A stretch of DNA of 64,000 bases from Epiperipatus broadwayi (GCA_028023455.1 JAQFVV010006272.1:3453127-3517126); one strand, 5' to 3'. Shown: positions 35,740 through 49,644, counted from the first letter of the stretch. Numbers and translations are program-made. The notes: generated from the sequence alone by a model not told the origin.

Positions 35740-38510
35740 CTGATCTATGTATATTATTAGTAAATGGAAAATGTTTACATTATATGTTGTCCAAGAACAA
35801 TATGCTGCAATCAAATGATTGTTGATAAAAAGTTCAACAGTGATCAATGCACTTAAAAATACATCTTTGTTTTTTAAATTTAAAAAGAACTATTATAGCA
35901 ACCAAACTATTTAAATGAACAGTTTTAATTTAAATTGAAAACATAAGCAGATGAACCATCAGTGATTATCTTACATTCTGATATTAGATAAACTTATCTA
36001 TATTAGTATATTAGGGACAAAAGTATCAGTGGTTCACATTATCTAGGAGCAAATTGCTTTACTCAAAAATATATTATCTGCCACCAGTAAATTTGATCAT
36101 AATCTTTGTAATCTCAAGTCATCATGAACAGTCCTCCATGAAGTAATCAAAATAAATTTCCTGATAATCATGACATGAATTCTGATCTTTATATTGATGT
36201 TGATGCTACCAATGTTACTGTAATAAACTTTATAATATTCCAGTAGAATAAATTATTTATGGGTCACTAGAGATATGTAGATTTTATATCTCTGACTAAA
36301 AAAATATAATAGATCTGCTTTTGTGAAAAAAAGAATTTTACAATATTACCATCATTTTCAACCGTTACTGATTCACTGCAAGATGAATAAAGGTTTCTCT
36401 AAGTTCAATATATATATATACCATTATACAATTACAAATATCCAGTAACGCCCTCTGTTTAAAAGTCTATATCTCAATAATAGCGAACTTCAAAATGATA
36501 TCTATATATATATCATCAAAGCTTAGAACTTGGATAAAATTAGTCGTAGTGGAAAAGTTACTAAAACTAAATTTGATTTTAAATACTAATCTATAAATAT
36601 ACTGACATTAGAAAATTAATGATTGCAATCATTGTATAAAAAGATTAACCTAATGGATGAAAATATTTAAATTAATAAAATTTTTCCAGAAACATGAATT
36701 GGAGTGTTAAACATAGCAAATTAAATTAAGAATTCATGTTAATTTAAATATTCTAAAATTATTAGCATTAGAAAAATTCTGCTTTACTTAAATAAAATAT
36801 TTTTGATGAGTTCTGCCACTTTGATTAAATCATAAATACATCTCTTCCTATTGTTTTCTCCAAATATTATATTCAGTTCCTATTCTGTCAGATAAAGTTG
36901 TTAGGTGTACCTTCTAATTTTATTACTAAAAACTTTTGTTAAAAAAAAAAACGGAAATCTTTTACAATCTCAAAAAACTTTATTTACTCTAATCAAGTAA
37001 ATTATTTTATCTTCTATGCACTGGAAGTTCTTGTCGTAGATGCTATTCTTGTATATGTCTACAATTTGATCTCCAAATATGAAATTTCATGTACTCACAC
37101 ATTTTATATAATTCATTTTAGACAAATGCATTAAGAATTATTATTAATAGTTTACTAGACCAGAGATTATCATATAATAAGTGAATTAACAAGATGTATT
37201 AGATAAAGAGATCAATGCTTTGGGTATTGTGACAGCTTTAAAGAAATTATGTTAATCAAACTAAACATTTCTTTTATAATTATGTAAATATTCTTTGTGT
37301 TGTTGTTTTTTTAATAAAGAATATTACTTAAAATAAAAAAAATATCATTCCTAGATCCGATATGAACTTTTAGCTCATTTTAAAATTATAATGTGCTTTT
37401 TATCATACATATCTTTAATCTAACTCCATCCTATTTTCCCATGTGAACTATCTTTATATATATTTAGAACTTTTATACTATTACACATTCTTGAAATGTA
37501 TGTATAAAGACATATGACAAAGAAAATATCAACTAAAACATTTTTAGTTGAATGAGCATTCTTTAGACAGCTCAGGTCACAATCTTTCACATACATTCAA
37601 CATTTATTCATGATTTTCACTATCAAATTGCTACAATCTTATTTACAAGTTTTACAATCACATATTTTATATTTATATCAATGATTTTTATTAATTATTT
37701 GTTAAGCTAGCAATTATCATATTATTTCTATTCCAGATATAAGCTTTAAGTTCAGTTAAGATTTACTTCACTTTTCTAATCATTTAGGCTATAAATAAAA
37801 TCAAAAAAAAAATCCTATTGATTTTCTATTTGTAGATAACATTTTGCGTTTATTAATCCTTAATGTAGCTATACAATAAAGTCTGAGGAGTTCTGATCAT
37901 ATATATATATATATGTGTGTGTGTATTGTAAATAAATTAGCTACTATTAATATTTTACAAACAAAACTATTCACTTGCAGCATAAAACACATAAGCTATT
38001 TGAGAAGCTTTAAACAGATTTTTCATATCTAAAAATTAAAAACATTTTATTCTCAAATATATAAAATCAAAAGAAAATATGTATAAAAAATAATATTGAC
38101 TGATTAATAATAATTCTTTAATCTGCAATAAGGACAATACAGCAATTATAAGATTATTTAAATCCATATTTTTAAATCATAAATCTTTGCTTGAAATGGT
38201 TAAATAACCCAAATGAATCTTGTATTGATTTCAATTTTTGCAATGACTGATATACAAATCAGTTTCAAAAGCTAATCCTGCAATATCCACAGATATTCTC
38301 TCAATGATAAACAAGAGGATAATTTACATTTTATCACTGTATTCAATGGAAATTCTATAATGTTTTTTTTTTGTCAATGGGACTACAACATGTTGAGTTA
38401 ACAAAAGAAAATTAAATTATTTTAATAAATGTTTATCCTATATCATTTGAGAACATTTAAAATTTTGTTAGGATTATGTTTCAGAAAGTATAGCTTGTTT
38501 CAAAGCTAGA
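35740..38510. other. AT-rich sequence without recognised gene
   Basis: Only short TA and TG tracts (for example 37,900-37,925) were seen. Confidence 0.6.
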
Positions 38511-38517
38511 ATTAGTC

Positions 38518-38662
38518 AATATTGTACCAGTCAGAATTGTATGTTCGTCTAACAAGAATTAGCATCTAAGCAAAAGTACCCAGAGTTCAATCATATGCGA
38601 GATACACAGGTCAAGAATACTCATGAACTCCGCCCTATTGCCTATTTCCCAAGTCTATAACA
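38518..38662 (+). repeat. Dispersed repeat family E, plus copy
   Basis: It shares ATATGCGAGATA, TCAAGAATACT and CGCCCTATT-GCCTATT blocks, in order, with the reverse complement of 50,936-51,083. No coding capacity; identity unknown. Confidence 0.55.
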
Positions 38663-39131
38663 TTACAAACAACACTTATGATGGTAGCAAATGACATTTC
38701 TAACAATCCCTGGCCCAGAGGGTCAGCAGAGACACAAGAGATCTAATGATTAACTAAATGATGATGCAATATAATAACAGATGTGCATGCATGAATTAAT
38801 AAAATGTCCAAAGAATAGATTATTAAATATGAATTTATTGAAAATAACATTAGTAATGAAATTAAATCAGTATGTGAGCAATGGGATATAGAGACTTAAA
38901 ACACATTATAACCTTGATTACATAAGGAATACTCAACCTGGGTTCCACTTAATGTTAACGTGGGCATTCCATGCAGACCTTAGTAACATAATTTAAGGAT
39001 TGATGGATATGCAACCACCAAATATACATAGTAAGAAATTAATTAATCGAAACGATGTGGCTTAATATGCTAATTTAAAATATATTTTATAGGGCTTCTA
39101 TTATTCACGCTATGGCATTTTAAATTATTAA

Positions 39132-39405
39132 AAATGTAATGGATTTCATAACTATACATGGGTTTATATTATGAATGACATGATATTTTAACGCACAAAG
39201 AAATATAACGGATTTCAATAACTATCCATGGGCTTTTATTATACACATTATAATATTCAAATCACAAAGGATATAATGGATTTCAATAACCATCCGTGGG
39301 TTTTTATTATATACATTATAATATTTAAATCACAAAGAATATAACGGATTTCAATAACTATCCATGGGCTTTTATTATATACATTATGATAGTTTGAATA
39401 ACAAA
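39132..39405. repeat. Four-copy tandem repeat, unit 68-69 bp
   Basis: Units at 39,132-39,200, 39,201-39,269, 39,270-39,337 and 39,338-39,405. Each contains ATAA(C/T)GGATTTCAATAAC (first copy diverged), then ATCC(A/G)TGGG(C/T)TTTTATTAT and, in most copies, CACAAAG. It lies at the left of a less AT-rich 2.4-kb stretch. Confidence 0.9.
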
Positions 39406-39409
39406 TGAT

Positions 39410-41680
39410 CTAGTGAATTTTGATTATACCTGGATATCATCATACTTATATTAATGATAGATTAATTATCTTGAAACTTATAAAATGATTCATCATTTAT
39501 GATTTATGTATAGAATAAGGAAAAGCGTAATTATTTTGACATTCAGTCACGTGACTTAACTTTTATAGGCTTTATTAGAAGTTAACTTTCAACATATTTA
39601 ATAGTGGTTGAATGAGAGGGTGGATAGCGCTAATAAGCTAATGCATATGATAAGGCAAACTAAATTTATATTATAATGAGAACTTGGGGTGGCTTAGGAA
39701 AATCATATCATTACGACTTACAGATGAATAAAATATATGAGGAAGTATAAACGATAGCATGCGGACCGAATGATAACGTTTGAGAGGACGAGAAGCTTCA
39801 TCAACTTGAGAACAAAGAGTATAAGCTCATCTGCACTTGTGACAGATGGCATCCGAAGAAGTGGTCGGCAAGATACTATGGTTCCGTTTTTCTGAATGTT
39901 AACCCATAATAGAGCCTGCATGACCAAACACAACCTTTGGAGTTGGGGCCTCCACACTCTGCCGAGAAATGTGCTTTAAGGATTCCAGTGACAAGAGAAA
40001 GTATGACAAAGCAACATTTGATTGATGAATGTTATCACTGGGACGCATCGCAAGGGCTTTCAGGTCTGTATTAACACTGATTTTTATGGCCTTAAAGAGT
40101 AAGTAAGCCTAGCGTAATGAAATGATCATATATAAGCAATCCCAAAAGGGGCATACAATTTACTTAAAAGATTATTTAGCATATCAATAATAAAATGTGA
40201 AAAATTAAGACTCCCTTCGTTAAAACTCATATCAATACGCCTGAAAAATTAGTTACTCAAATTATCGTTAGATGGCGGGCTAATTATATACTGAATCATC
40301 ACTAAAAGTAAGGGTCTGAACTTCAATTTATTTAATACTAAAGTTATTTAATATTAATCAATAGCGTGAAATAATAGTTAAGAATTTATTTGAAATGATA
40401 ATGGATAGCATAATTTTCATTAAATAAAATAGTTTAGGAATATTTTTCAACCGGGTGAATTTTTATAGTTTAGTAAGAAAACTTACGTTTACGATTTAAA
40501 ATTCCTTAATGGCGGAATAGTAAAATAAGATAAGATTAATTCACCAGATTGAATTATTAGCATATTAAAATGGGTATGATTTATATAATATAAATTAAAA
40601 TTGCCACATTTAAAAATAATAATACAGTAAGAGTGAAAACCTAGCAATCGAGTTTAGAAAATCAAATAGAATTTAGATATTGAAGCAAAAAGAAAAGTCA
40701 TTGTTTAAGCAATTAATCGGTTTGGCATTACCGATGGAAAAATAAGCAATTACATTTTGAAAATATAAAGATTACAAAAATGGAAATATTAAAAGGACAT
40801 ACTTTAGGTGAGCTAAATTTACATAATTAGAGGTTGAATTTTACATTTTACGATTAAGAAGATTATTTAGATGAAAGTTTTTAGAGTTCATTTTGCGGCA
40901 GGGAATTACCTTTTGTTGGATGACTTGATGGATGTATGCACACATGTTGATTTCATTTTTGAAGAAATATGATTAATTTGGCATTATTTTGACAAAATTG
41001 CGGTTAAAGTCCGTTCCTGGTGTAAATTACAGTTCATTTTGGCAGCAGTTTGGAAACGATGGCTTATGAGTACATTGGCACTGGTTTGATCTTGGAGAGA
41101 TCGGGGAAGCAAATTTTAATTCTACTCACTAACCATTTTAAAATTCTGAGTGACATAGATTTCCTTGACAACAATGTTTAGAAACAAGATGCAGAGCTCT
41201 TTTGTTAGAAAATGCGGTGGTATTTATACTCATTTTGGCTGCCTTTGGTAATCCCCGGATGTCAGCTAATGGTCACAATGACACAGCTAATTTTAAAGTA
41301 TGAATGAGATCAAGTTCGAGAGAGCTAGTCTTGGTCTATTTCGAGCTGAAAATAGACCTGCGGGATAAATGTTAAGTAACGTGAATTTTAAAATAAACCT
41401 ATGTTAAAATAAAAACAAATCTTTTCTGAATTTAAAATAAGGTAAGTCTTTTGTTTACTAAATTTGCATTACTCTCTCGAACTTCCTCTCAAAAGTAAAA
41501 AAAATACATGAATAAAAATATATACGTAATATAATGCTTTTAATAAAATTATTATGCTTATCTGTTACACACACACATACGCATGATTGTTTACTGTAAT
41601 AGAAATTTGTTTTATATTTATATTAATTTTAGATGAGAATAAAGCTTAACAAAAGATAAACAATCATGTGCATTGGTATA
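39410..41680. other. Less AT-rich block, unassigned
   Basis: From about 39,600 to 41,380 the sequence is visibly less AT-rich than its surroundings (for example 39,780-39,980 and 40,890-41,370). A 12-bp inverted pair AGTTCGAGAGAG / CTCTCTCGAACT lies near 41,312 and 41,472. The 79-codon minus frame at 39,718-39,957 has no recognised domain. This may be an old mobile element or part of a gene, but I cannot assign it. Confidence 0.4.
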
Positions 41681-41681
41681 C

Positions 41682-41762
41682 CTTCACTTCCTAGTGATTT
41701 ATTATTAAATGACTGAGTTTGAACCTATGTTTGGAGGTTTCAAACATCACCAGAAAGTGAAG
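41682..41762. repeat. Hairpin-forming inverted repeat
   Basis: The outer pair CTTCACTTCCTAGTGAT / ATCACCAGAAAGTGAAG is imperfect. The inner pair GTTTGAACCT / AGGTTTCAAAC is nearly perfect. Possibly a MITE or retroelement terminus. Confidence 0.6.
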
Positions 41763-41769
41763 CCAAATG

Positions 41770-44187
41770 TGTGCAACAGATTTGACTGCTTCAATATATT
41801 ATGCATTTTATGATTATAATATGCCACATGAAATTATTTGCCTGCATGATGCTATTAACATGCCAAGAATAAGCTTACCGACAATTTTTTATGGCAATGT
41901 CAAATTTGTTTTCTATTATCAACCTGCTTTGCTTTGTAGATTGACACTTTATTGTCAAGCCATTCAGACTTGCTCTCTGACATTTTTCTTTTTCTTTTGA
42001 CTTTTTAAAAAGCCCTTTATACCCAATGTCTTACCCATCTGCAAAGGTTAGAATAATCAATACCATAATTAAAATTATTCTTATATTTTACTCTTCATGA
42101 TGTATATACCATTGAAAATGTTACTGCCAATAAAATCAGCAAAATAGCATTTAATAATTATGAACACCATTATTATACTTTACTAAGTATCCAATGCACA
42201 GAATACAAAATATTTTTATTTAGTTTGACATATTTAACAATAACTGCATTAGTAAAGTAAATTTGACATTTCTATAAAAAGTTATTAAGTAAGTAATCTT
42301 GTTATTCTTGGCATTTTATCAGTTTAAATCAATTAAAATCATATGCAAAAATAACTAAAAACAACTTTAAAATTTACAGTTTTAATCCAACATGCTAGAA
42401 ATGCTTGCCATCAAAAAAAAACTACAAAATTCCCATATAGATTTTCTATTAGCTCACATTTAGTCTAATACTCATATCCTGATTAGAATTACACAAAATA
42501 TAGTGTCAAATTATGTAGACATTAACATTTTATATAATTGCTTTTTAGTCACATATCTAAACAATCAGCACTTTGTGGGTTTATAATAGCATATATAAAT
42601 TATACATTCATAAAAGAGACTATTCTATATTAAGTGTTTGTCTTTTCTTTAACAGTCTTCTTGGGTCTATACTAAAATTATATAAATTGTATAAGGTTTA
42701 TAAGAGATATTATTTTTACTTCCTGAGTGTTTGATTCTTTTTTGACAGTCTATAAAATAACAATATTTTCAGAACAAAGCAATGAGTTACTAAATTTCTC
42801 TATTAACAGTCCATTGCCATTTTTATTATCTTTAGTCAAAATTATATCTAAATGACCTTAAATATTTCCTAAAAGTCTGCAAGAAAAAAATCTGGTATTA
42901 TGATCATAGAAGGTTAATTCAAAGTTAATATAAAAAGTTATTACCTTCTTCTTACTTACTATAACTTTGGCATATTTACCTTTGACTTCAAGGTTGAAAA
43001 TCAGCAAGTTTATTCCTATCACTAAATAATATAATTATTAGTACCTAATAGTTATTGCCTATTATCATGATATTTTATTTTCTAATTCTAAAGAAATTTA
43101 ATGTCTTAAGAACTATGTATTTTTATGTTGCTATCTTATAAACTAATTTTTATGTTGTTACCTTGTAAAGTAATTTTATTTATTAAATATTCTATTTAAT
43201 CTTAATTAATTGCATTATTCGTACTTATTTATAAATATGTAACATTTTACATATAAATAAATTTATTTCATTATAAAAATATATAACATATTTATTCTAA
43301 AAGTATTTGTTATTTTTAATCTTACTTATGGTAAGATGAATTTTATCTGAAACCAGCAAATAAACTGATTTAATCTTAAATCTAAACATTTTATTAATAT
43401 CATAATATTATAAGACTGAAGAGAAAATAATCCTCAAGAACTCAAGCTCTTAATGCTAATAATATCGAACTTTTAAAATAAATAATCTTTAGATTTCTTT
43501 TTTTTTTTTTTGTTATTTTTGTTAACAATTTTAGTTTGTTTTCTCCCAACTACTTTGTTTTTAAATAATGCGGATATTACAAATATTATGCAAAACATTG
43601 TATGAAACTACGAAATAACTTTTGACAGAATCATTCTGGATTTATCAACTTAATTATTATTCAACCATTTTTCTGAGTTAATCAATCATTGACTAGCAAT
43701 TTATGTACTTATTTATATTTCTAAAAACTATAATTAATGTTTTATATTCCAAATATAAGATTTATATCCATGGAAAAAAATTAAGTCTACAATCATATGT
43801 TTCTAAAAGTATCTGATATCCATATTTTTTTTTTTTTTTAAAATCCATATCTAAAAAAAATATAATGATTTCTATCTAATAGTTCACTTATTAAAGGAAG
43901 ATTATTATAGCAGTGTTTTACAAATGCAGCTTTTATATAAAAAAAAATGCAATGGACTTCATTATATAGTAAAAAGATGAAAAATAAAATAGCTTTTAAA
44001 TAGAGCATTATGAGGAGACCATTTTCCCAATAGTAACTTACACATGCAGATAGTAGAAAAGCAATGAAGAAAAAGCATCACTATATTAACTATTAAAACA
44101 TGAACATCTTTTTTAAATCTTGGTTTAACAACCAACAGTGAATGGCTGGCTAGATTGATTTAAGCTGGCTATCTCTAAAAAGTTTTT
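41770..44187. other. AT-rich sequence without recognised gene
   Basis: A GTGTTTG...ACAGTCT block occurs twice about 95 bp apart (42,633 and 42,726). Nothing else was recognised. Confidence 0.55.
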
Positions 44188-44202
44188 TAATCTTGTTTAT
44201 AT

Positions 44203-44290
44203 ATTTTTTTCTCATGTGTCATAGCATCAGGCGGGAAGCAAACCCGCTAACCTGGGACAAGTGTTGACCTCTCAACCACCAATGCTTGAC
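44203..44290 (-). mobile_element. tRNA-related SINE (family C) with target-site duplication
   Basis: The minus strand reads TTGGTGGTTGAGAGGTCAAC (A-box region), then GGTTAGCGGGTTTGC (B-box region, one change), GCTATGACACATGAG and an A-rich tail. It is flanked by TAATCTT(G/A)TTTATAT at 44,188-44,202 and 44,291-44,305, a 15-bp duplication with one difference. This indicates LINE-assisted insertion. Confidence 0.8.
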
Positions 44291-44969
44291 TAATCTTATT
44301 TATATTAAAATGCGTATATATATATATATTCATTTGAAATCAATACAAGTACGTATAATGAGTCAGTCACTCAAGAACTTATTATATTTATAAATAAGTG
44401 AAAACACACAACTTCATTTATTCTTATTTGATATGAATATCTGCAAAATATAGCATGCAATTTGCATTAGAAGTAGTGATTCATTATTCTTATTCTATTC
44501 TAAAAACATCCATTGCAAAGTTGAATAATCACTGACAACTAGATTATAATATCAATATCTGCAATCAGAATGATAAACTATTTCCGATATAAATATCTAT
44601 TAATAATTTTGAAATAACATACAAGATCTGTTAATAAATGAAGAAGTATTCAGTACTAAGAGTGAGATCCTTCAATAACTTTATAAAGCGTTTGATAGAA
44701 AATAATTGAGTAAATTTCTCTGTATGATTTAGCATAATGAAAGAATGATAGACTTGAGAGTTAAAAAAGGTCACATGTCACTTTTGGCTTTCAAACATAA
44801 CATAATCTGAGTGATTATTTTATTTATTTATTTCTGATTATCTAAATTGTCTTATTGCTATTGTGGTAGCTATTCTATATTCAGTTTTTTGGAAAGTTAA
44901 GTGGCATTTTAGTTCAAAAAGTCAGGCTATGCTTGCCGATATTAATGGATTTAATAGATTTATTTTGTT

Positions 44970-45036
44970 GGCTAGGAATTGATCCAGAAACCTTTAATTA
45001 TTGAGTCTGTAACCTCTGCAACTACTTAAACCAAAT
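44970..45036 (-). mobile_element. tRNA-related SINE or tRNA pseudogene
   Basis: The minus strand has an A-box-like TAGTTGCAGAGG, then an anticodon-like arm around CTCAATAATT, and a B-box-like GGATCAATTCC ending CTAGCC. The spacing of the two boxes fits a tRNA. The sequence differs from family C. No flanking duplication was found. Confidence 0.5.
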
Positions 45037-45039
45037 GGA

Positions 45040-46045
45040 GCATAATCTATTAATGATATAATTCAGTAGTTTTAATCTTTTTTTGTTGTGATAATGTTTT
45101 TATAAAAGCACCAAACATTTAATAAAATAAAAGTAATTATCTGTTATTAAAAATTCCAAATAAATAGCAAATGATTCTATTAACTTTTCTGAACAAAGTG
45201 TGCTGACTTCTATTATATTATTTACAGACTAAAAATGTAACTGTTGATTTAATCACTAAATGCTATATCCAATAATTATATAATTAAAATATAATATAAA
45301 TTGAAAATCTTACTATCTTATAAAACAGCTATTGTATAAGAACAATAAAAAGATTCTTTCAAGTAAATAAATGCCAATTAGCATCTACTATTAGTGTCTT
45401 TCATATGACATTGGCAAAATTAATATATATGTATTTGTTTGGGCATTGAATTAAAGTAATATTATTATCATTTAATTCCAATTACTGCATGTATTTTTTT
45501 TCAATAATGGATGTAGAATTAATTTATTATAATACCAGTACAAAAATATGCTATGTCTTTTATCACAACATTAACTATTTCACTTATATGCTGTCTCAAA
45601 AAAATTTTAGTAAAGAAAAAATAAAACAATACACATAAATTAATTGGAAAAATAAAAATTTTATATGTATATTAAATTATCAATATGGCAGCCGTCCTTT
45701 TTATGTTCCTTATGAATTTCACCAGTCAAATCACATACATTCACTGAATTATACGAATCTAAATGAAATCAACGTGTTTGTTATTGTTTTTTACTTTTTT
45801 CAGAAATTTAAAATTTTATTGGAAATGGCTTCAAAATGATAAAATAATGATTAAATCAATTCTGGCAAGTGTAAGAGTATTTGTAATCTAGTGAATGATA
45901 AAATGATAATTATTAATTGAATTGCCAATAAAAAAATAATAATCTGAAGATAACCGTTTTTAAAATATATACAGTATTGTCCATTCATAAAATAATAAAA
46001 AGTGAATAGCAAATTATTTTTATGTCAATAAAGAAAAATTCAGTA
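45040..46045. other. AT-rich sequence without recognised gene
   Basis: Nothing recognised. Confidence 0.6.
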
Positions 46046-46051
46046 AGTTGT

Positions 46052-47155
46052 ATTATTATTATTATTATTGAGAAGTGTGATCAAGTGAATACACACATAC
46101 ACTAGTGCATAGATATAACAGTGTATATCTCTCTGCCTTTATTCTATTTATTAAAAAATAATCTTAATTTTTTTGAACTACTATAATTTTTGAATCAAGT
46201 TGTATCATAGTTCATCATCATTTTAAACTATCATTGTTTTATTGTGAAATGAAGATCTCTCTAAGTTTAATCCAGTTTTTTTTTTTTACTCTAGTCTTTT
46301 TTCTCCATATCATACCTACTAACTTTTTTATTTTATTTACCAATCTTGAATATGTTTTTTTTTCTAGGACTTTTACAATCTCTTGTTATTCAATTTAGGA
46401 TTTTAACTGTCAGTTGCTTATATCTTTTAAAAATAATATGTATAATCCAGATCCATTTCCATCTCTTAATTCTTTCAATGATATCAGTAAGACCTATCTT
46501 TCTCATCCATTTATTTCATTTTCAATTCCTTCTTGCTATTCCTAACATACATCTCTCTGTACTGCATTGAGTGTTTTGAAATCTCTGTCATTGCTTTTTT
46601 GTTGAGTGTCCAAATCTCAGATCCATAAGTAAGAGCTGATAAAATTTATTTAAAACCTTCCTTTTTAAACACAAGCATATTTCTTTAATAATAAGTTATT
46701 TCTATCAAAAGCACTCCAATAAAGTTTCATTCTATGATTAATTTTATTCATTGTGTTTCCATATGTATTAATAATCTGATCAAGGTATTTGTAATTGTTA
46801 ACTTCTAGTTTATTATTATTATTCTTTCTTTTTCTTTTTTTATGAGAAAATTCATTAAACTTAATTTAATCTTTTTAGCATTTTTCTTTAGTCCTACTTT
46901 CTTATTTTCATCTGCTAAGTCTTACAACATATCCAGAAGCTCTGAAGCATTATTTCAAAAGCAACCATATCATCTGCAAATTGAAATGTCTTAAATAATC
47001 TCTCTTTATTTTCACTTCCTTAGTTTCTCATTTTAATTCATAAAGTTCTTATTGTGACATTGCTGTAAAAATTTTTGGAGGTATGAATTCACTCTGATAT
47101 ATATCCTTCTCAGTGTTACTCTTCTTAGTATATATATGCATTACAAATATCTTAG
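46052..47155 (-). mobile_element. RTE-type LINE, 5'-truncated reverse-transcriptase relic
   Basis: The minus strand gives the C-terminal half of an RTE/BovB-like reverse transcriptase with frameshifts. The order is PPKIFTAM (about 47,045-47,080), the catalytic FADDMV at 46,963-46,980, a YKYLDQIIN-like palm/thumb block, LTYGSEIWTLNKKAMTEI (about 46,585-46,640) and TDIIERIKRWKW (about 46,445-46,485). It ends near 46,260 with a KNWIKLRE-like segment. A 3' untranslated part ends in (AAT)n at 46,052-46,069, a usual LINE tail. The (TA)n microsatellite at 47,158-47,216 borders the truncated 5' end. The element is dead but its family is clear. Confidence 0.85.

Positions 47156-47157
<2 letters not shown>

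Positions 47158-47216
<59 letters not shown>
47158..47216. repeat. (TA)n microsatellite
   Basis: A nearly pure TA run with one TAAT interruption. Confidence 0.95.
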
Positions 47217-47219
47217 TGT

Positions 47220-49030
47220 GTGTGTTTAAAAGTTACTTAACATGCAAATGCAAGCTACTACTAATTTATACTATTTCTTAAGAGTTTCAAATCAAATGTA
47301 GCACACACACAATGTCTCCATTATATATTGAAATTTATAATCACTTTATTGTTTTAGTATATTCAATGTTAAGTGAAGTTATATCATAGAGATAAAAAGT
47401 ATAAAATGTGATTCCACATTGGAGAGTGCTTTAAACATGTGGTGAATCTCATAGATAAAAGTGCCAAACTCTGACTACATTTGACTTTATTTTTAAATCA
47501 CAGAACTTAAAATGTAAATATGTGATAGACATATTTTTATCTTAATTTAAACTTGTAAAGTAAGAGATATTTAGAATATTTATCAAGTTTTAAATTTCAT
47601 AATAAAACACTTTTTTAACATATAAAAATTATAGATTAATCTTTCTGATGATATTAAATGTTGAATTATAATCTCTTATTTGATTATATAATTAAATCTC
47701 ATGATCAGTTTTTAATTAATTAAAATTTTATCATTTATTCCTTTGTACTTCTGAAATATGAAAGTATAGGAGTATTTATTTTGCTTATCTAGTATAGAAT
47801 TAATATTCACAAAATAATAACTATTTCCATATTTTGTTGAAATAAAAAATATTTCTGGCATTAAATATGTATACAATATTTCAATTAATTTTTTGTTTTA
47901 TAGATATTAATTCTTATTTAAAGCATATTGAATTATATTTTAATAAAAATGATATTAATATGAAATAAAAATACACTGCCACTGCTCAATGCAAATTAGA
48001 ATCTCACAGTAAAGTCAATGAGTGAAAAACCTGATTGTTATTTGTAGTTACATGACATTTCTTGATACTCTATTAGCAGAGTTTAATCATCTCATAGTTA
48101 CAAACATTTTGTTTACAAACTAGACTGATTTCTGGTGGTCAGAACATTATAAATTTATGAAAACTATACTTAATTGTGCATGTTAATAAGTAATCTGTAT
48201 TGCTTTGTCTTGATGATCATTGTTACAAAATTGTGACGATAACAAACTATCAGATATTATGCTACATGATGTTTATGATTATGATGACTTCATTAAACTG
48301 CACTCTTTCATTAAAAATCAAATTATGAAAAGATATTATTTATAAAACTTGCCAAGTGCCAGGAAGTGAGGGTTTGGATCTTTTTTGTTGTTTTTGTTTT
48401 TCTTCCAGTAAGTGTTTATATTTATAATACAAATTTACTTTTCAAATACTGTACTTATTTTTGTATTAATAACAACTGTCATTTTTAAATAAATATTTCA
48501 GTGTTTACTAGCCACATCTAACACGTTAGAAATCACTACATTTCACTTAATGTCAGATATAAATTTTAAACTTAGAAGTCTAAATAAATCTATACTATTT
48601 TTTACATAGATATATAACATTCTCAATTTTTAATCACTCATCTTTTAAATTTATCCACTATAAATTTATATTTTTTTATAAATTATTAACAACTTTATTC
48701 TTAAAATTTTTAGATATATAATTTCTGTTCTTTTATATATTCAATTTGTTTTAGTTTAGAATAATGTGTTATTTAATACTTTGAATTTTTATAAAAATAT
48801 TGCATTTTATAAAAATTTCAATATCAAAATTCAATTTAAAACATTTTTTTTTATAAACTAAAATGGGATGTAGTATATATATTAAACAAAGATTTTCATG
48901 GGTAGCAAACATAAAAATAAATTTATTTACCCACTTGATAACAGGTATGATATACCTGAAATGTTAGTATAGTTGTGTTGTTAAATTATATGTAGTTAAA
49001 CTTATATATATATATATATATATTATAGGC
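47220..49030. other. AT-rich sequence without recognised gene
   Basis: Nothing recognised. Confidence 0.6.
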
Positions 49031-49035
49031 CATAT

Positions 49036-49120
49036 TGAAGCAATGAATCCGAAGTCCGATCCATGCTTCACCGCCTCCTATAAACTTAATTAGTATTGTA
49101 GGCCTGAATTAAGTTTATAG
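49036..49120. repeat. Two adjacent hairpins
   Basis: The first (49,036-49,070) has TGAAGCA/TGCTTCA ends and is 35 nt long, like 17,533-17,567. The second pairs CTATAAACTTAATT (49,078-49,091) perfectly with AATTAAGTTTATAG (49,107-49,120). An AT microsatellite lies immediately to the left. Confidence 0.75.
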
Positions 49121-49644
49121 CCCAATATCAGCAGGGTTTTGCATTAAAGCTAAAATTAATTATGTTTATATAATTTGTATTAGCATTTAACTATTTCATT
49201 TTAAATAAATTCCATTCTAAGATTAGATTTCTGTTAATAAAAATTACTTGTAAAACCTATTAGTCAAACATATATATACGTCAAGTGTATGTATATGAGT
49301 TAATGCAAAATTCTGCTGAAATAAAATGCTTATTTTACTTTAAAAAAATAAGAATGTATTTTTCTTTTTAAATCTTGTTAAAATATTTAGTATGATTTGA
49401 TTTTGAGATGAGCCCACCAACATTTTCTAAAAGAATGTATATTTTTAATTAATTAGCCCATTCAAGGCAAATTAAAGATGGCCTTCTCTTTCTTTTTTAA
49501 TTAATAAAATTCAAAGTTTTAAAAAAAAATTTAGAATAAAAAAGTAAAAGTTATTTTTAGAAAATGTTACATTGAAACAAAGGAGCATGAGAGGGCTTAT
49601 CAAGATCTAAGATCATACATAAAACAATAGAAGGTAGCTTACAA

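Noticed and set aside
41682-41762. Hairpin tested as a hammerhead on the minus strand
   Set aside because: CTGGTGA and GAAA are present, but stem I strands do not pair; kept only as an inverted repeat.
46346-46570. 74-codon plus-strand open frame
   Set aside because: Antisense shadow of the RTE reverse-transcriptase relic.
47644-47675. CTGATGA as a possible hammerhead core
   Set aside because: No GAAA at the right distance and no stem II.
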